A stretch of 34,521 nt of DNA. Origin: Paenibacillus tyrphae (GTDB lineage: Bacteria; Bacillota; Bacilli; Paenibacillales; NBRC-103111). The DNA lies in contig NZ_JNVM01000001.1 in assembly GCF_000722545.1 (NCBI RefSeq), positions 1 through 34,521 on the forward strand, written 5' to 3'. Positions within the stretch are counted from its first letter, which is position 1; every line of letters starts with the position of its first letter. The notes under the pieces were generated by a model. It was not told the origin of the DNA, searched no databases, and saw only the letters and a program-made list of their open reading frames with translations. Shown here in pieces: positions 8,044 through 15,837 of the stretch. The position numbers and the translations under genes are program-made.

Positions 8044-8427
8044 CTACGAATGATACGAAGCGGCAAATTCTATGACATTATTATCTCTGTCCAATATATA
8101 GATCTGTGAAAAACCTGCCGCACTGTCAGGCTCAGCCTCGTACTCGATGCCTGCCTCCTCCAGCCATTGCAGCGTTTTGCTATAGCTCTTCACCCAAATC
8201 GAAAAGTGACCTTCTAACGAATTTAATCCGTTTGCCCGAAGCGTTTCGCTATGGGGATTTTCTACGACATGAAGCTGCTGTTCCCCCAAATCGTACCATA
8301 CCCCCTTTGACTTAAACGGAGGGCGTGCGAGCTCCTTAAATTGAAGAACTTCAGAATAAAAATGCTTCGCTTCCTCCAAGTTTCTTGTAGCAACGGTTAC
8401 ATGATGCAGTCGTTCTAATTCAATCAT
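8044..8427 (-). CDS. VOC-superfamily (glyoxalase/dioxygenase fold) protein
   Basis: 127 residues with the paired beta-alpha-beta-beta-beta modules of the vicinal oxygen chelate fold: ERLHHVTVATRNLEEAKHFY opens module 1 (possible metal His in HHV), QLHVVENP closes it, EGHFSIWVKSYSKTLQWLEE opens module 2, and YILDRDNNVIEFA closes it with the expected metal-ligand Glu. Members catalyse metal-dependent isomerisation, ring cleavage or antibiotic modification, and sequence alone does not say which. The ATG is preceded by AGGAGG within the end of the upstream gene (6 bp gap), so the two are translated from one transcript. Confidence 0.85.
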   Translation of the reverse strand: MIELERLHHVTVATRNLEEAKHFYSEVLQFKELARPPFKSKGVWYDLGEQQLHVVENPHSETLRANGLNSLEGHFSIWVKSYSKTLQWLEEAGIEYEAEPDSAAGFSQIYILDRDNNVIEFAASYHS

Positions 8428-8433
8428 ATCGAT

Positions 8434-8838
8434 TTATCCTCCTACCCTAATTTGCTGAGGCTTCATATAAAAATGACTTCGCTTAGAATAGCTATAGGCT
8501 ATAACGATCAGCGACCAAATGATATTTCCTAAAAAGGGCTGATCCTTGTACAGAATGAACAAGTAACCGCTTACGGTCAAAAAATAAATGGAATACGCAA
8601 CCATGAGCCAATATCCCCAACGCTTGAGCTTCAAGTACCCATAAGCCATGACGAGCGAGGAAGCCCCTACCAGAAATCGGGCAAGATGCTCCGGAACATT
8701 CGGCAAGCCTAATCTGGCTGCTATTCCATACTTTTCGAAAGGCAACTCATACACGAATAACGATAACAACAAAACAATAGAACCAAAGATGTAAAAACTC
8801 CCAATTAAAGCGATCCCCATAGGTCTTTTTCGCTCCAA
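8434..8838 (-). CDS. Four-helix membrane protein of unknown function
   Basis: 134 residues, mostly hydrophobic, with four likely membrane segments: about 7-28 (IALIGSFYIFGSIVLLLSLF), 50-67, 75-94 (YWLMVAYSIYFLTVSGYLFI) and 103-116. Short basic loops and the tail SKRSHFYMKPQQIRVGG fit a cytosolic C-terminus. The TTG at 8838 is 8 bp after AAGGAG; an internal ATG (residue 7) is less well placed. First gene of a two-gene operon with the VOC protein. I do not recognise a named family. Confidence 0.7.
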   Translation of the reverse strand: MERKRPMGIALIGSFYIFGSIVLLLSLFVYELPFEKYGIAARLGLPNVPEHLARFLVGASSLVMAYGYLKLKRWGYWLMVAYSIYFLTVSGYLFILYKDQPFLGNIIWSLIVIAYSYSKRSHFYMKPQQIRVGG

Positions 8839-8925
8839 TCGCTCAACTCCTTTATAAATCTATCTACTAAAAAATATAGCCAATTATTGGATTACTTTCA
8901 ACTTTTCAACGTTGCCCTCCGGCAT

Positions 8926-8972
8926 AAAAAAGCCCCCCGCTGAAATCCCCTTTTGGACTCAACGGCAGGGCC
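8926..8972 (-). terminator. Terminator of the DUF1266 gene
   Basis: On the minus strand GCCCTGCCGTTGA can pair imperfectly with TCAGCGGGGGGC across an A-rich loop, followed by six Ts (8926-8931). It lies 20 bp after the stop at 8992. Confidence 0.65.
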
Positions 8973-8991
8973 AGGTGCTGTATTGATTTTC

Positions 8992-9738
8992 TTAAGCGCT
9001 CAGCCTAAACGAAAATTCATTCCAGACGCTGCCCGGGTCTTCGAACAGCTCTCTTTTTGCCTCCCATACCGTATCGTAAATGCTTCCTTCGTAAGCAATC
9101 GCCCTGCCGAAAGCAAACGAGATATAGTAATATTTCCAGTCCAGAAACGTTTTGCTGGCTTTCTTAGCCGCCTCCTCAATATACTCCCATGCCTCGTCCT
9201 CCGTAATGTAATCCAAGGCATGGCTCCATCTTGCAATATTGATCGCGCGATCGTAATCCCACCCGGCAATCGTTTCAATCGCGTTGAAGTCTTCGTCGGT
9301 AAACTTCAGCTTGCTTTTGATGACCTGTTTCGCTTCTTCATAACACGACTTGGATTTGCCAAGCTCCTCTTCCACAATCGGGTCGCCGGATTTCAATGCT
9401 GCATAGACTTCGTTATATCTTGTTCGATGCCCTTCATTTATCAACCATTCCAATGTATCGATGGCATCTTCTCGGCCGGAGATTCCCCAAGCGGATTCCA
9501 GACCTTGCCTTAATTCCTCGCGATCCGATTTGATCTCAATAACCCGCGTCGATTCTCTCCTATACAGGGCAAGGATTGCGCCGTAAGCAAGCAAGCGCCG
9601 CTTGTCTTTGGGCAGCTCGTATTTATTTTCCAGCTCTTTTCTTTCCTTATTCATTTTGGCGTTTAGGCGGCTGCCCCACAGCAGTAATGCGCCTACGGCC
9701 GCGATGATGCACACTATGATGATCAATACAATCTTCAT
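8992..9738 (-). CDS. DUF1266-domain protein with N-terminal membrane anchor
   Basis: About 248 residues from ATG 9738, with AAAGGTG upstream. Residues 2-21 (KIVLIIIVCIIAAVGALLLW) form a single membrane segment with the rest predicted cytosolic. The body fits DUF1266: LLAYGAILALYRRES, then the hallmark WGISGREDAIDTLEWLINEG, WDYDRAINIARWSHALDYIT with EDEAWEYIEEAA, and LDWKYYYISFAFGRAIA. The domain is found in enterobacterial YbeU/YbeR-type proteins and in many Firmicutes; its function is unknown. A longer upstream reading frame exists but has no initiation signal. Repeat copy B lies 75 bp upstream. Confidence 0.8.
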   Translation of the reverse strand: MKIVLIIIVCIIAAVGALLLWGSRLNAKMNKERKELENKYELPKDKRRLLAYGAILALYRRESTRVIEIKSDREELRQGLESAWGISGREDAIDTLEWLINEGHRTRYNEVYAALKSGDPIVEEELGKSKSCYEEAKQVIKSKLKFTDEDFNAIETIAGWDYDRAINIARWSHALDYITEDEAWEYIEEAAKKASKTFLDWKYYYISFAFGRAIAYEGSIYDTVWEAKRELFEDPGSVWNEFSFRLSA

Positions 9739-9812
9739 ATTTTTACAACACCTTTTCTGAAAAGTTTTTCCGTGCAGCCCAATCTCCAAGAGATGCGTCA
9801 TCTCATGATACA

Positions 9813-9865
9813 TATATCGGATGTGAACTTTTCCATTTTTATGTAAATTTTCACACACTTTTGGA
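9813..9865. repeat. Two-block intergenic repeat, copy B
   Basis: TATATCGGA (9813-9821), a 19-base T-rich spacer, then ATGTAAATTTTCACACACTT and TTGGA (9841-9865). Same order, spacing and orientation as copy A at 2091-2143; the 25-bp block differs at two positions only. Confidence 0.6.
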
Positions 9866-9929
9866 GCAGGAGATGGCATGCATGGCCCAGAAAACATAAG
9901 GAACGCAGCTTTTTTGAAAGGTGAATACG

Positions 9930-10340
9930 ATGACCTTGATCCCCAATCGCCCCCGGAATTTCCTTCCGATCCTGCATGCAAGAAGCGGTCGTTATTTCTG
10001 GAAGGGCCAAGGCGCATTATCCATAAAAACGTTCCGAAACGGAAGGGCCGTCTACGAGGCGGGCCACGGACACTTCGCGGTCGGCGAGGGCAGCTATCTG
10101 CTGTTAAATCGCGGTCAGGAGTACTCGATTACGATTGAAGCGGAGGCACCCGTAGAATCCTTCTGCATCTTTTTTCCGGAGCAAATGGCCGAAGAGGTCT
10201 ACCGCAGCTTGGTCACCTCCGAGGAGAAGCTGTTGGACGATCCGATTTCCTTGAAGCCGGGACCCATCGATTCCGGCAGGATTCTATGTGATAGCCTACG
10301 AAGGAATTTCGGATTCTTTGTCGAAACCGTATCAATATGA
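9930..10340 (+). pseudogene. AraC-family regulator, N-terminal (cupin) half
   Basis: Starts at ATG 9930 behind GAAAGGTG. MTLIPNRPRNFLPILHARSG, LSIKTFRNGRAVYEAGHGHF, YLLLNRGQEYSITIEAE and VESFCIFFPEQM form the AraC-type sensory cupin domain. Similarity fades after EEKLLDDPISLKPG (about 10270), and the frame ends at 10340 with no DNA-binding domain. The missing C-terminal part, in the same orientation, is found at 14664-15176; the two together give about 282 residues, the normal size of such regulators. I therefore read this as one gene split by about 4.3 kb. A truncated stand-alone cupin protein is the alternative. Confidence 0.7.
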
Positions 10341-13300
10341 TGAAAAGAAAAAAAATCGTAGCCATCGTCGGGCTGTTCCTTCTCATTCTGACGGGGATTC
10401 GCTTGGCCTGGATCGGCGTACAGACGACGTCCGCGAAGGTCGAGGCCGAAGACGGCCTGCTGGATCTGAGCCGTTGGGACCCCTCTTCCAAACCGATCTT
10501 CTCTCTCTTCGGACAATGGGAATTTTATCCGTTTCAGCTGGCGACGCCCGGTCCGGATGGTACCTTCGAATCGGAAAGCGGCGTTGCCGAATCGGCGACG
10601 GTCCCCGGGAGCTGGCAAAGGAATCTCTCTCCGTCGCGGGGATCTACCATAGGATACGGAACCTACCGGCTGCGCGTCATGCTGCCCAACGGAAGCTTGC
10701 CGGAGCTGACCGTTCGAGTGCCGGGGATCTCCGCCTCTTCGGCTTTGTACGTGAACGGGCGCTTCCTGGGCAGCGCCGGTCGTCCGGCGGACCGCGCATC
10801 TTCCTATACGGCGAGCGCCGCTCCTTATTCCGTCACGTTCGCCGTCGATCACGACGTTCTGGACCTCGTTCTGCAAGTGGCCAACTACGACGACCGCGTC
10901 ATGGGCGGCCTGTCGGAGCCCGTCAAGTTCGGAACGGCCAAGGCGATGAACCGGGCTTACTGGTTCTCCGCCGGATCGCAAGCGGCGCTCAGTCTGCTGA
11001 TGGTCATGCATGCCTTGTACGCCTTCGTCCTGTATTTCATCGGCGCCCGGCAGAAGCCGCTCTTGATCTTTTCCCTTCTGGGGATTTGCGGGGCGGTGGC
11101 CGTCCTCTGCGATGTGGACCGCATCCTTTCCGCCTGGTTCGGGGTCGGTTACGAAGCGCTCTATAAAGTCTCTTATTTATCCTACTTGGGCGTGGCGGCG
11201 CTGTTGCTGCAATACGTAAGAAGCCTGCTGCCCGAATTCCCGATCCTTCGCCATTCCCGCTGGCACTTCGCCGCATGCGGTATCTTCGGGCTGTTCGTGC
11301 TGGTGCTGCCGCCCAAGCTGTTTTCCTTGGCGGACGGGCTCCATACGGCTCTGTTGCTGGTATCGTACGTCGCTGCCCCCATCTTCCTATATCGGGCGGT
11401 CCGCAGAGGTGCTCCAGACGCGATCTACCTGCTGCTCGGAATGGTGGCCGTCGCTTCGAACCTGTTCTGGGGGCTCTTTAATTATACGTTTTCTCTTGAT
11501 ATCGGCTACTATCCTTTCGATATGCTTGCTTTCTTTATCGCTTTCGCGCTTTATTGGTTTAAGCGATATTTCCGCAATGCCGCCGAGACCGTTCGATTGG
11601 CGGAACGGCTTCAGGCATCCGATAAACACAAGGACGAATTCTTGGTTCACACCTCGCACGAGCTGAGGAATCCGCTTCATGGCATTCTGAACATGGCCCA
11701 AGCCGTGCTCGACAGCCCCGAATGTTCCGACAAGGAAGCCAACCGGGAGCGCCTTGCGTTGCTCGTCTCGGTGGGCAAGCGCATGTCCATCCTGCTGAAT
11801 GACCTCATTGATCTGAATCGGCTGCGGGAGAATCGCCTACGACTGAATCCAGGGCCTCTCCGGCTGCAGGCGGAGGTTGCGGGTGTGCTGGACATGATCC
11901 GGTTCATGACGGATGGCAAGCCGGTTCGGCTCGAGAACCGGGTTCCGGATTCGCTGCCGGCGGTGCTGGCGGACGAGAACCGGCTGGTACAGATTTTGTT
12001 CAACCTGTTGCACAACGCGGTTAAGTTTACGAATGAGGGGCGGGTCTCGATCGAAGCGAAAACCGAAGGCGACAAGGTCGTCGTCCGTGTTGTGGACACC
12101 GGGATCGGGATGGACGAGAAGACTGCGAGCCGAATTATCCAGCCTTATGAACAAGGCGAGATTCAGGCGGAGACGAACGCGGCGGGATTCGGGCTGGGCC
12201 TTGCGATCAGCAAGCGTCTGGTAGAGCTTCATGGCGGACAATTGACGGTCAGCTCGACTCCGAACGTCGGCTCCGTCTTCTGGTTTACACTGCCCGCGGC
12301 GGGGACGGCTGATGTGGATCCGGCGACGAACGAGGTCGCCGCGACAAGGCTGGTTGAAGAGGATGAGGTTCTCGCGAACGCAGGGACGGCCTCCGATCCC
12401 TTGCCAGAAGCCCCCCCGCGCGAGGACAGGGCCCGCATCCTCACCATTGACGACGATCCGGTGAATCTGCGCATCCTGAAGCACGTGCTCGCCTCGGATC
12501 TATACGAGATCACGACGACGACAAGCGGCTTAGAGGCGCTGTCCCTTCTGAAATCGGGATCTTGGGATTTGCTGGTCGCGGACGTCATGATGCCGGATAT
12601 GTCCGGCTACGAAGTCGCCCGGACCGTCCGTACCATCTTCTCTCCCTCTGAGCTGCCGATTCTCCTGCTTACGGCTCGCCATCGGGCGGAAGATATCGAA
12701 TCGGGCTTCAAAGCGGGGGCCAACGACTACATCGTTAAGCCAGTCGACGCGCAAGAGCTGAGAATGCGGGTGAAGGCGCTGACGGACGTGACTCGAGCCG
12801 CCCGTGAACAGAAGCGTCTGGAGGCGGCGTGGCTGCAGGCGCAAATTGAGCCGCATTTTCTGTTCAATACGCTCAATTCCATCGCCGCGCTCGTGGATGT
12901 CGACAGCACCCGCATGCGTGACCTGCTGATTGCCTTCGGCGATTACCTGCGGGCCAGCTTCGACTCCGCCAATTCGGATCAGTTGGTGCCGCTGCGGAAG
13001 GAGTTGGATCTTGTGCGGGCTTATCTGTATATCGAGAAGGAACGGTTCGGAGACCGGATTCAGGTCGTGTGGGAGGTGGTCGAACATCTCGAACTGCAAG
13101 TTCCGCCGTTGTCCGTCCAGCCCCTAGTGGAAAACGCCGTCCGGCACGGTATACTCAGACGATCCAAGGGCGGTACCGTCCGGATCCGGATTCAGGATTT
13201 GGGGGATGGGGTGGAAATATCGATCGAAGACAACGGTGTCGGCTTGGAGCCCGATATGCTGGCGCAAGCGCTGCATCGGGGCGAGCCGGTCGGCCGTCAT

Positions 13301-13444
13301 TCGGGAATAGGCATGGCCAATACCGACCGTCGTCTGAAGCAAATTTACGGGAAAGGTTTGCTCGTACGAAGCCGTCCCGGAGAGGGAACGATCGTCTCGT
13401 TTGTCGTTCCCAAGCAACCGTCCAAAGCGCCGGCTCTGGCGTGA
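10337..13444 (+). CDS. Large hybrid sensor kinase: 7TM receptor, HisKA, receiver, second histidine kinase
   Basis: 1,035 residues. Order: signal/anchor segment (about 6-28); extracellular jelly-roll like 7TMR-DISMED2 (about 45-200, GQWEFYPFQL, PGSWQRN, GYGTYRLRV, LYVNGRFLGSAG); seven membrane helices (about 213-410); HisKA with HTSHELRNPLHGI (His near 441); ATPase with VKFTNEG, DTGIGM and GFGLGLAIS; receiver from about 698 (LTIDDDPVN, phospho-Asp in VADVMMPDMSG, Thr in LLLTAR, Lys in VKPVDA); then a LytS-type kinase with IEPHFLFNTLNS (His near 838) and its own ATPase (VENAVRHG, EDNGVGL). All key residues are intact. The ATG lacks a visible ribosome binding site, and no output regulator follows. 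It lies between the two halves of the AraC gene. Confidence 0.9.
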   Translation: MMKRKKIVAIVGLFLLILTGIRLAWIGVQTTSAKVEAEDGLLDLSRWDPSSKPIFSLFGQWEFYPFQLATPGPDGTFESESGVAESATVPGSWQRNLSPSRGSTIGYGTYRLRVMLPNGSLPELTVRVPGISASSALYVNGRFLGSAGRPADRASSYTASAAPYSVTFAVDHDVLDLVLQVANYDDRVMGGLSEPVKFGTAKAMNRAYWFSAGSQAALSLLMVMHALYAFVLYFIGARQKPLLIFSLLGICGAVAVLCDVDRILSAWFGVGYEALYKVSYLSYLGVAALLLQYVRSLLPEFPILRHSRWHFAACGIFGLFVLVLPPKLFSLADGLHTALLLVSYVAAPIFLYRAVRRGAPDAIYLLLGMVAVASNLFWGLFNYTFSLDIGYYPFDMLAFFIAFALYWFKRYFRNAAETVRLAERLQASDKHKDEFLVHTSHELRNPLHGILNMAQAVLDSPECSDKEANRERLALLVSVGKRMSILLNDLIDLNRLRENRLRLNPGPLRLQAEVAGVLDMIRFMTDGKPVRLENRVPDSLPAVLADENRLVQILFNLLHNAVKFTNEGRVSIEAKTEGDKVVVRVVDTGIGMDEKTASRIIQPYEQGEIQAETNAAGFGLGLAISKRLVELHGGQLTVSSTPNVGSVFWFTLPAAGTADVDPATNEVAATRLVEEDEVLANAGTASDPLPEAPPREDRARILTIDDDPVNLRILKHVLASDLYEITTTTSGLEALSLLKSGSWDLLVADVMMPDMSGYEVARTVRTIFSPSELPILLLTARHRAEDIESGFKAGANDYIVKPVDAQELRMRVKALTDVTRAAREQKRLEAAWLQAQIEPHFLFNTLNSIAALVDVDSTRMRDLLIAFGDYLRASFDSANSDQLVPLRKELDLVRAYLYIEKERFGDRIQVVWEVVEHLELQVPPLSVQPLVENAVRHGILRRSKGGTVRIRIQDLGDGVEISIEDNGVGLEPDMLAQALHRGEPVGRHSGIGMANTDRRLKQIYGKGLLVRSRPGEGTIVSFVVPKQPSKAPALA

Positions 13445-14007
13445 GCCAGTAGCAGCGTTTCTGGAGCCCGCCTTTAATGTCGGCACCTCGTCGTTATAGG
13501 ATTTTGCTGGACCGTGTACTTGCGCTGGTAGAGATTAATCGCGATCAGAGGCCAGAACGTTTGTCGCGAGAGGCAAGGATCGTCCTCTGGCGACTATTGA
13601 AGACGTGAAGTCCGGACTGGGCCGGGAGAACCGGGTGCTGATCGATTCACCGAGGAGACTTTGGCGGTATATTCCCTGAGACACTCTCAGGCGAAGATCT
13701 TGGCCATATGTCCTTTTTGCAACGGGTATGAGGCGTGGTTGGACGAAATCGTTTTGGGGGTGCCGCTGCAAGAGCGTCGTTTCTGGTAGGTCGGCTGGCT
13801 GCCGTTTGAAAGTTCTCAAAGCTGTAAAAGGCAACCTTGATCGGCACCCTGCGGTGAAACCATTGAATGTGGCACCACCCGCAATTTGTCTAGCCCTCTT
13901 TTAAGACCCATAAACCGGTTATATAACCCAACAAATTTTAATCGGTTTCCTTAGTCTACTTCACTAACGGAGAACGATAGTTCAATATTTTATTGAGGAA
14001 GAACACA
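13445..14007. other. Stretch without an intact gene downstream of the hybrid kinase
   Basis: All frames are interrupted. One plus-strand stretch (about 13640-13788) reads like coding sequence, with ILAICPFCNGYEAWLDEI and a C-x-x-C pair, but has no start and stops at 13786-13788; I do not recognise it. A 12-bp perfect palindrome GGTTATATAACC lies at 13917-13928 and the sequence becomes AT-rich from 13890. No terminator for the kinase gene was seen. Confidence 0.4.
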
Positions 14008-14062
14008 AATTCCCTCCCAGTTCACGGAAAAGCTAGAGCTAATATGTGAATTGGGAGGGATT
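14008..14062 (+). repeat. Inverted repeat enclosing the integrase ribosome binding site
   Basis: Left arm AATTCCCTCCCAGTTCAC (14008-14025) pairs with right arm GTGAATTGGGAGGGATT (14046-14062) across a 20-nt loop. The right arm contains GGGAGGGA, which is the ribosome binding site of the recombinase fragment starting at 14067. In RNA the hairpin would hide that site, a common way to damp expression of transposases and recombinases. Confidence 0.6.
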
Positions 14063-14066
14063 AGTT

Positions 14067-14392
14067 ATGAAATTAAATGAACTATGGATGTTGTATGAAA
14101 CGGATAAACGTATTCTAGGATTCAGCCCGCTTACTTTGAAGGCATACTCTCTTCAGCTAAAGATGTTGATCCGCAAAATAGGTGATCTTGATATCGAGGA
14201 AGTTACCTTAAACTTGCTGAAGGACTACTTAGCTAAGCAATCAGCTCGATTAAAGACAAGCAGTCTAGGACATCAAATTCGTTTCGTTCGTTCCCTTTTC
14301 GTTTTGCTTTTGAAGAAGGGCTTGTCTCACGTAATCCTTCCCTAAAGCTAAGACTACGCCCAGAACCACTCCTGTCGGTGCGCTATTGGTGA
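14067..14392 (+). pseudogene. Tyrosine recombinase (phage-integrase family), frameshifted N-terminal remnant
   Basis: MKLNELWMLYETDKRILGFS then LTLKAYSLQLKMLIRKIG and LGHQIRFVRSLF form the SAM-like core-binding domain of XerC/D-type recombinases. A frameshift near 14300 moves the continuation FAFEEGLVSRNPSLKLRLRP to another frame; this is the usual end of that domain before the catalytic part. The reading stops at 14392, so the catalytic domain with its Arg-His-Arg-Tyr residues is absent. The fragment is 109 codons against about 300-400 in an intact gene. It can hardly be active. Confidence 0.75.
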
Positions 14393-14457
14393 GCGCGCCG
14401 AGCCCTGCAGCATCATCTACGAGGACCCCAAATCGAATCCTTTGCTGTCGAAATGAA

Positions 14458-14664
14458 TTAGGACTTGACCGTGAGTGCCGCAACCGGAATTCGCAAATAT
14501 TCGGAGCGCGAACGCGGAAGATCGATTGCCTGAACCATAATCCCTTCTTCGCTTATCGTGACGATGTTATACCCACAAGCATCGACAAACTGAAAATGTT
14601 CCTTGCCTTCTCCCAACTCAGCGGTGAAAGCGATGCCCGAGGCTGCGACTTGGAAGAGACCCTG
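14458..14664 (-). pseudogene. C-terminal fragment of an unrecognised gene
   Basis: On the minus strand a clean coding stretch reads YQGLFQVAASGIAFTAELGE, then HFQFVDACGYNIVTISEEGI and MVQAIDLPRSRSEYLRI, ending at a TAA (14458-14460). It has protein-like composition and no internal stop over 69 codons, but no start: its upstream end meets the AraC C-terminal half at about 14664. I do not recognise the family; the beta-rich ending could belong to a metallophosphoesterase or a similar enzyme, which is only a guess. Confidence 0.5.
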
Positions 14665-15176
14665 ATACTTACGGCAACGATGAATGGCTCACTCCGGCGT
14701 TATTGAAACTAAAGGCGGAATATGGAGACAGGCAGGGAGATGGCGTCTGATTGGATGAACAATTGCACGATTTGGCGCAGAGGCTTTTGCAGGTCCATCG
14801 TCAGGTTCATCAAGAGATGCTGAAGCTACCGTCGCGGAAGGCGTCGACACGAGAGGAATTGTTCAGAAGGGTCATTATCGGACACGATTACATGGCCGCC
14901 TACTATGCCGAGCCCATCACCTTGGAAGAGATCGCAGGAGCGGATTGCTTATCGCCAAATCATTTCCTTAGGAGCTATAAGCAGTTGTTCGGTCATTCCC
15001 CTCACCACTATTTGACCGAACTCAGACTTCAGGAAGCACAAAGACTTCTTCTGCGAACCGATACATCGATAACGGACATTTGCTTGAACGTTGGATTTCA
15101 CAGTCCCAGCTCGTTCAGCAGCCTTTTTTCCAAGCGCTTTGGCGCCCCTCCCTCCCGCTATCGTCAAAAAAAGTGA
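14664..15176 (+). pseudogene. AraC-family regulator, C-terminal (DNA-binding) half
   Basis: Reads DTYGNDEWLTPALLKLKAEY, an in-frame TGA at 14748-14750 (probably a former Trp TGG between GDGV and LDEQLHD), then the linker and a complete double helix-turn-helix: ITLEEIAGADCLSPNHFLRS with FGHSPHHYLTELRLQEAQRL, and TSITDICLNVGFHSPSSFSS followed by FGAPPSRYRQKK. It continues the N-terminal half at 9930-10270. A TTG directly after the TGA (14751) could restart translation and give a 141-residue DNA-binding protein without a sensor, but its ribosome binding site is poorly spaced. The ankyrin gene follows after about 80 bp. Confidence 0.7.
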
Positions 15177-15256
15177 TTTTCAAGAAGCACATGCAGCAAA
15201 CGGTGTGATAATTTAAGAACCGAACGGACGACCTACAGAAATGGAGGAAATTTTGA

Positions 15257-15778
15257 ATGGAGCTTATTCCAAGCATTGACGACGTGGTTCAAGCGGCGCA
15301 ATCGGGGGATGCCTCGCGGCTGCAAGACATGCTGGAGTCTCACCCGAGCCTCGCCCATACGGAAAACGGCGACGGACTGACTCCCTTAGGGTTCGCGGCG
15401 CATTTCGGCAGCAAAGCTGCCGTGCAGGTACTGCTGGACTATGGTGCGGATGTGAATGCCGTGTCGCATTCCAAAATTTCTTACATCCCTTCGAATACCG
15501 CGCTGCATGCCGCGATTGCAGGGGAACGGGACCCGGAGGTTATTCAGCTGCTTTTGACCCGCGGTGCCCGGACGAATATCTTCGACAGCAACGGCCACAC
15601 TTGTCTGCATACGGCCGCATTTCACGACGATAACACAGAGCTCGTTCGCTTGCTCATAGAGCATGGAGCCGATGTCAACGCGAAGGCGGAGGGCGGAGAT
15701 ACGCCCTTGGCGCTCGCCGTCAGGCAAGGGAACGAGCGCGTTGCGGAGCTGCTGCGCCGGCATGGAGCCCGGCTCTAA
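15257..15778 (+). CDS. Ankyrin-repeat protein
   Basis: 173 residues, made almost wholly of ankyrin repeats. SIDDVVQAAQSGDASRLQDM opens, followed by GLTPLGFAAHFGSKAAVQVL, NTALHAAIAGERDPEVIQLL, GHTCLHTAAFHDDNTELVRL and DTPLALAVRQGNERVAELLR, with typical GADVN turns between them. That makes about five repeats, with no catalytic domain and no signal peptide, so it is probably a small cytosolic protein-binding scaffold. ATG with GGAGG at about 10 bp. A strong terminator follows. Its place directly behind an AraC-type gene suggests it may once have been controlled by it. Confidence 0.9.
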   Translation: MELIPSIDDVVQAAQSGDASRLQDMLESHPSLAHTENGDGLTPLGFAAHFGSKAAVQVLLDYGADVNAVSHSKISYIPSNTALHAAIAGERDPEVIQLLLTRGARTNIFDSNGHTCLHTAAFHDDNTELVRLLIEHGADVNAKAEGGDTPLALAVRQGNERVAELLRRHGARL

Positions 15779-15786
15779 CGAATGTT

Positions 15787-15820
15787 AAAGGAGCGGTTGT
15801 GCACAAGCACCGCTCCTTTT
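15787..15820 (+). terminator. Rho-independent terminator after the ankyrin gene
   Basis: AAAGGAGCGGT pairs with ACCGCTCCTTT around a 12-nt loop, ending in TTTT. It lies in the convergent gap before the macro-domain gene and may serve both directions. Confidence 0.8.
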
Positions 15821-15837
15821 CTCATTAACGCCGCTTA

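Noticed and set aside
10199..11011. Minus-strand frame of 270 codons over the AraC half and kinase
   Set aside because: Arg/Gly/Ser-rich composition typical of the antisense of a GC-rich gene; the sense strand has a clear kinase.
10288..11166. Plus-strand frame of 292 codons in another phase of the kinase
   Set aside because: Arg-rich shadow frame without binding site; the kinase frame has all domain motifs.
11837..12484. Minus-strand frame of 215 codons inside the kinase
   Set aside because: Antisense shadow of the HisKA/ATPase region.
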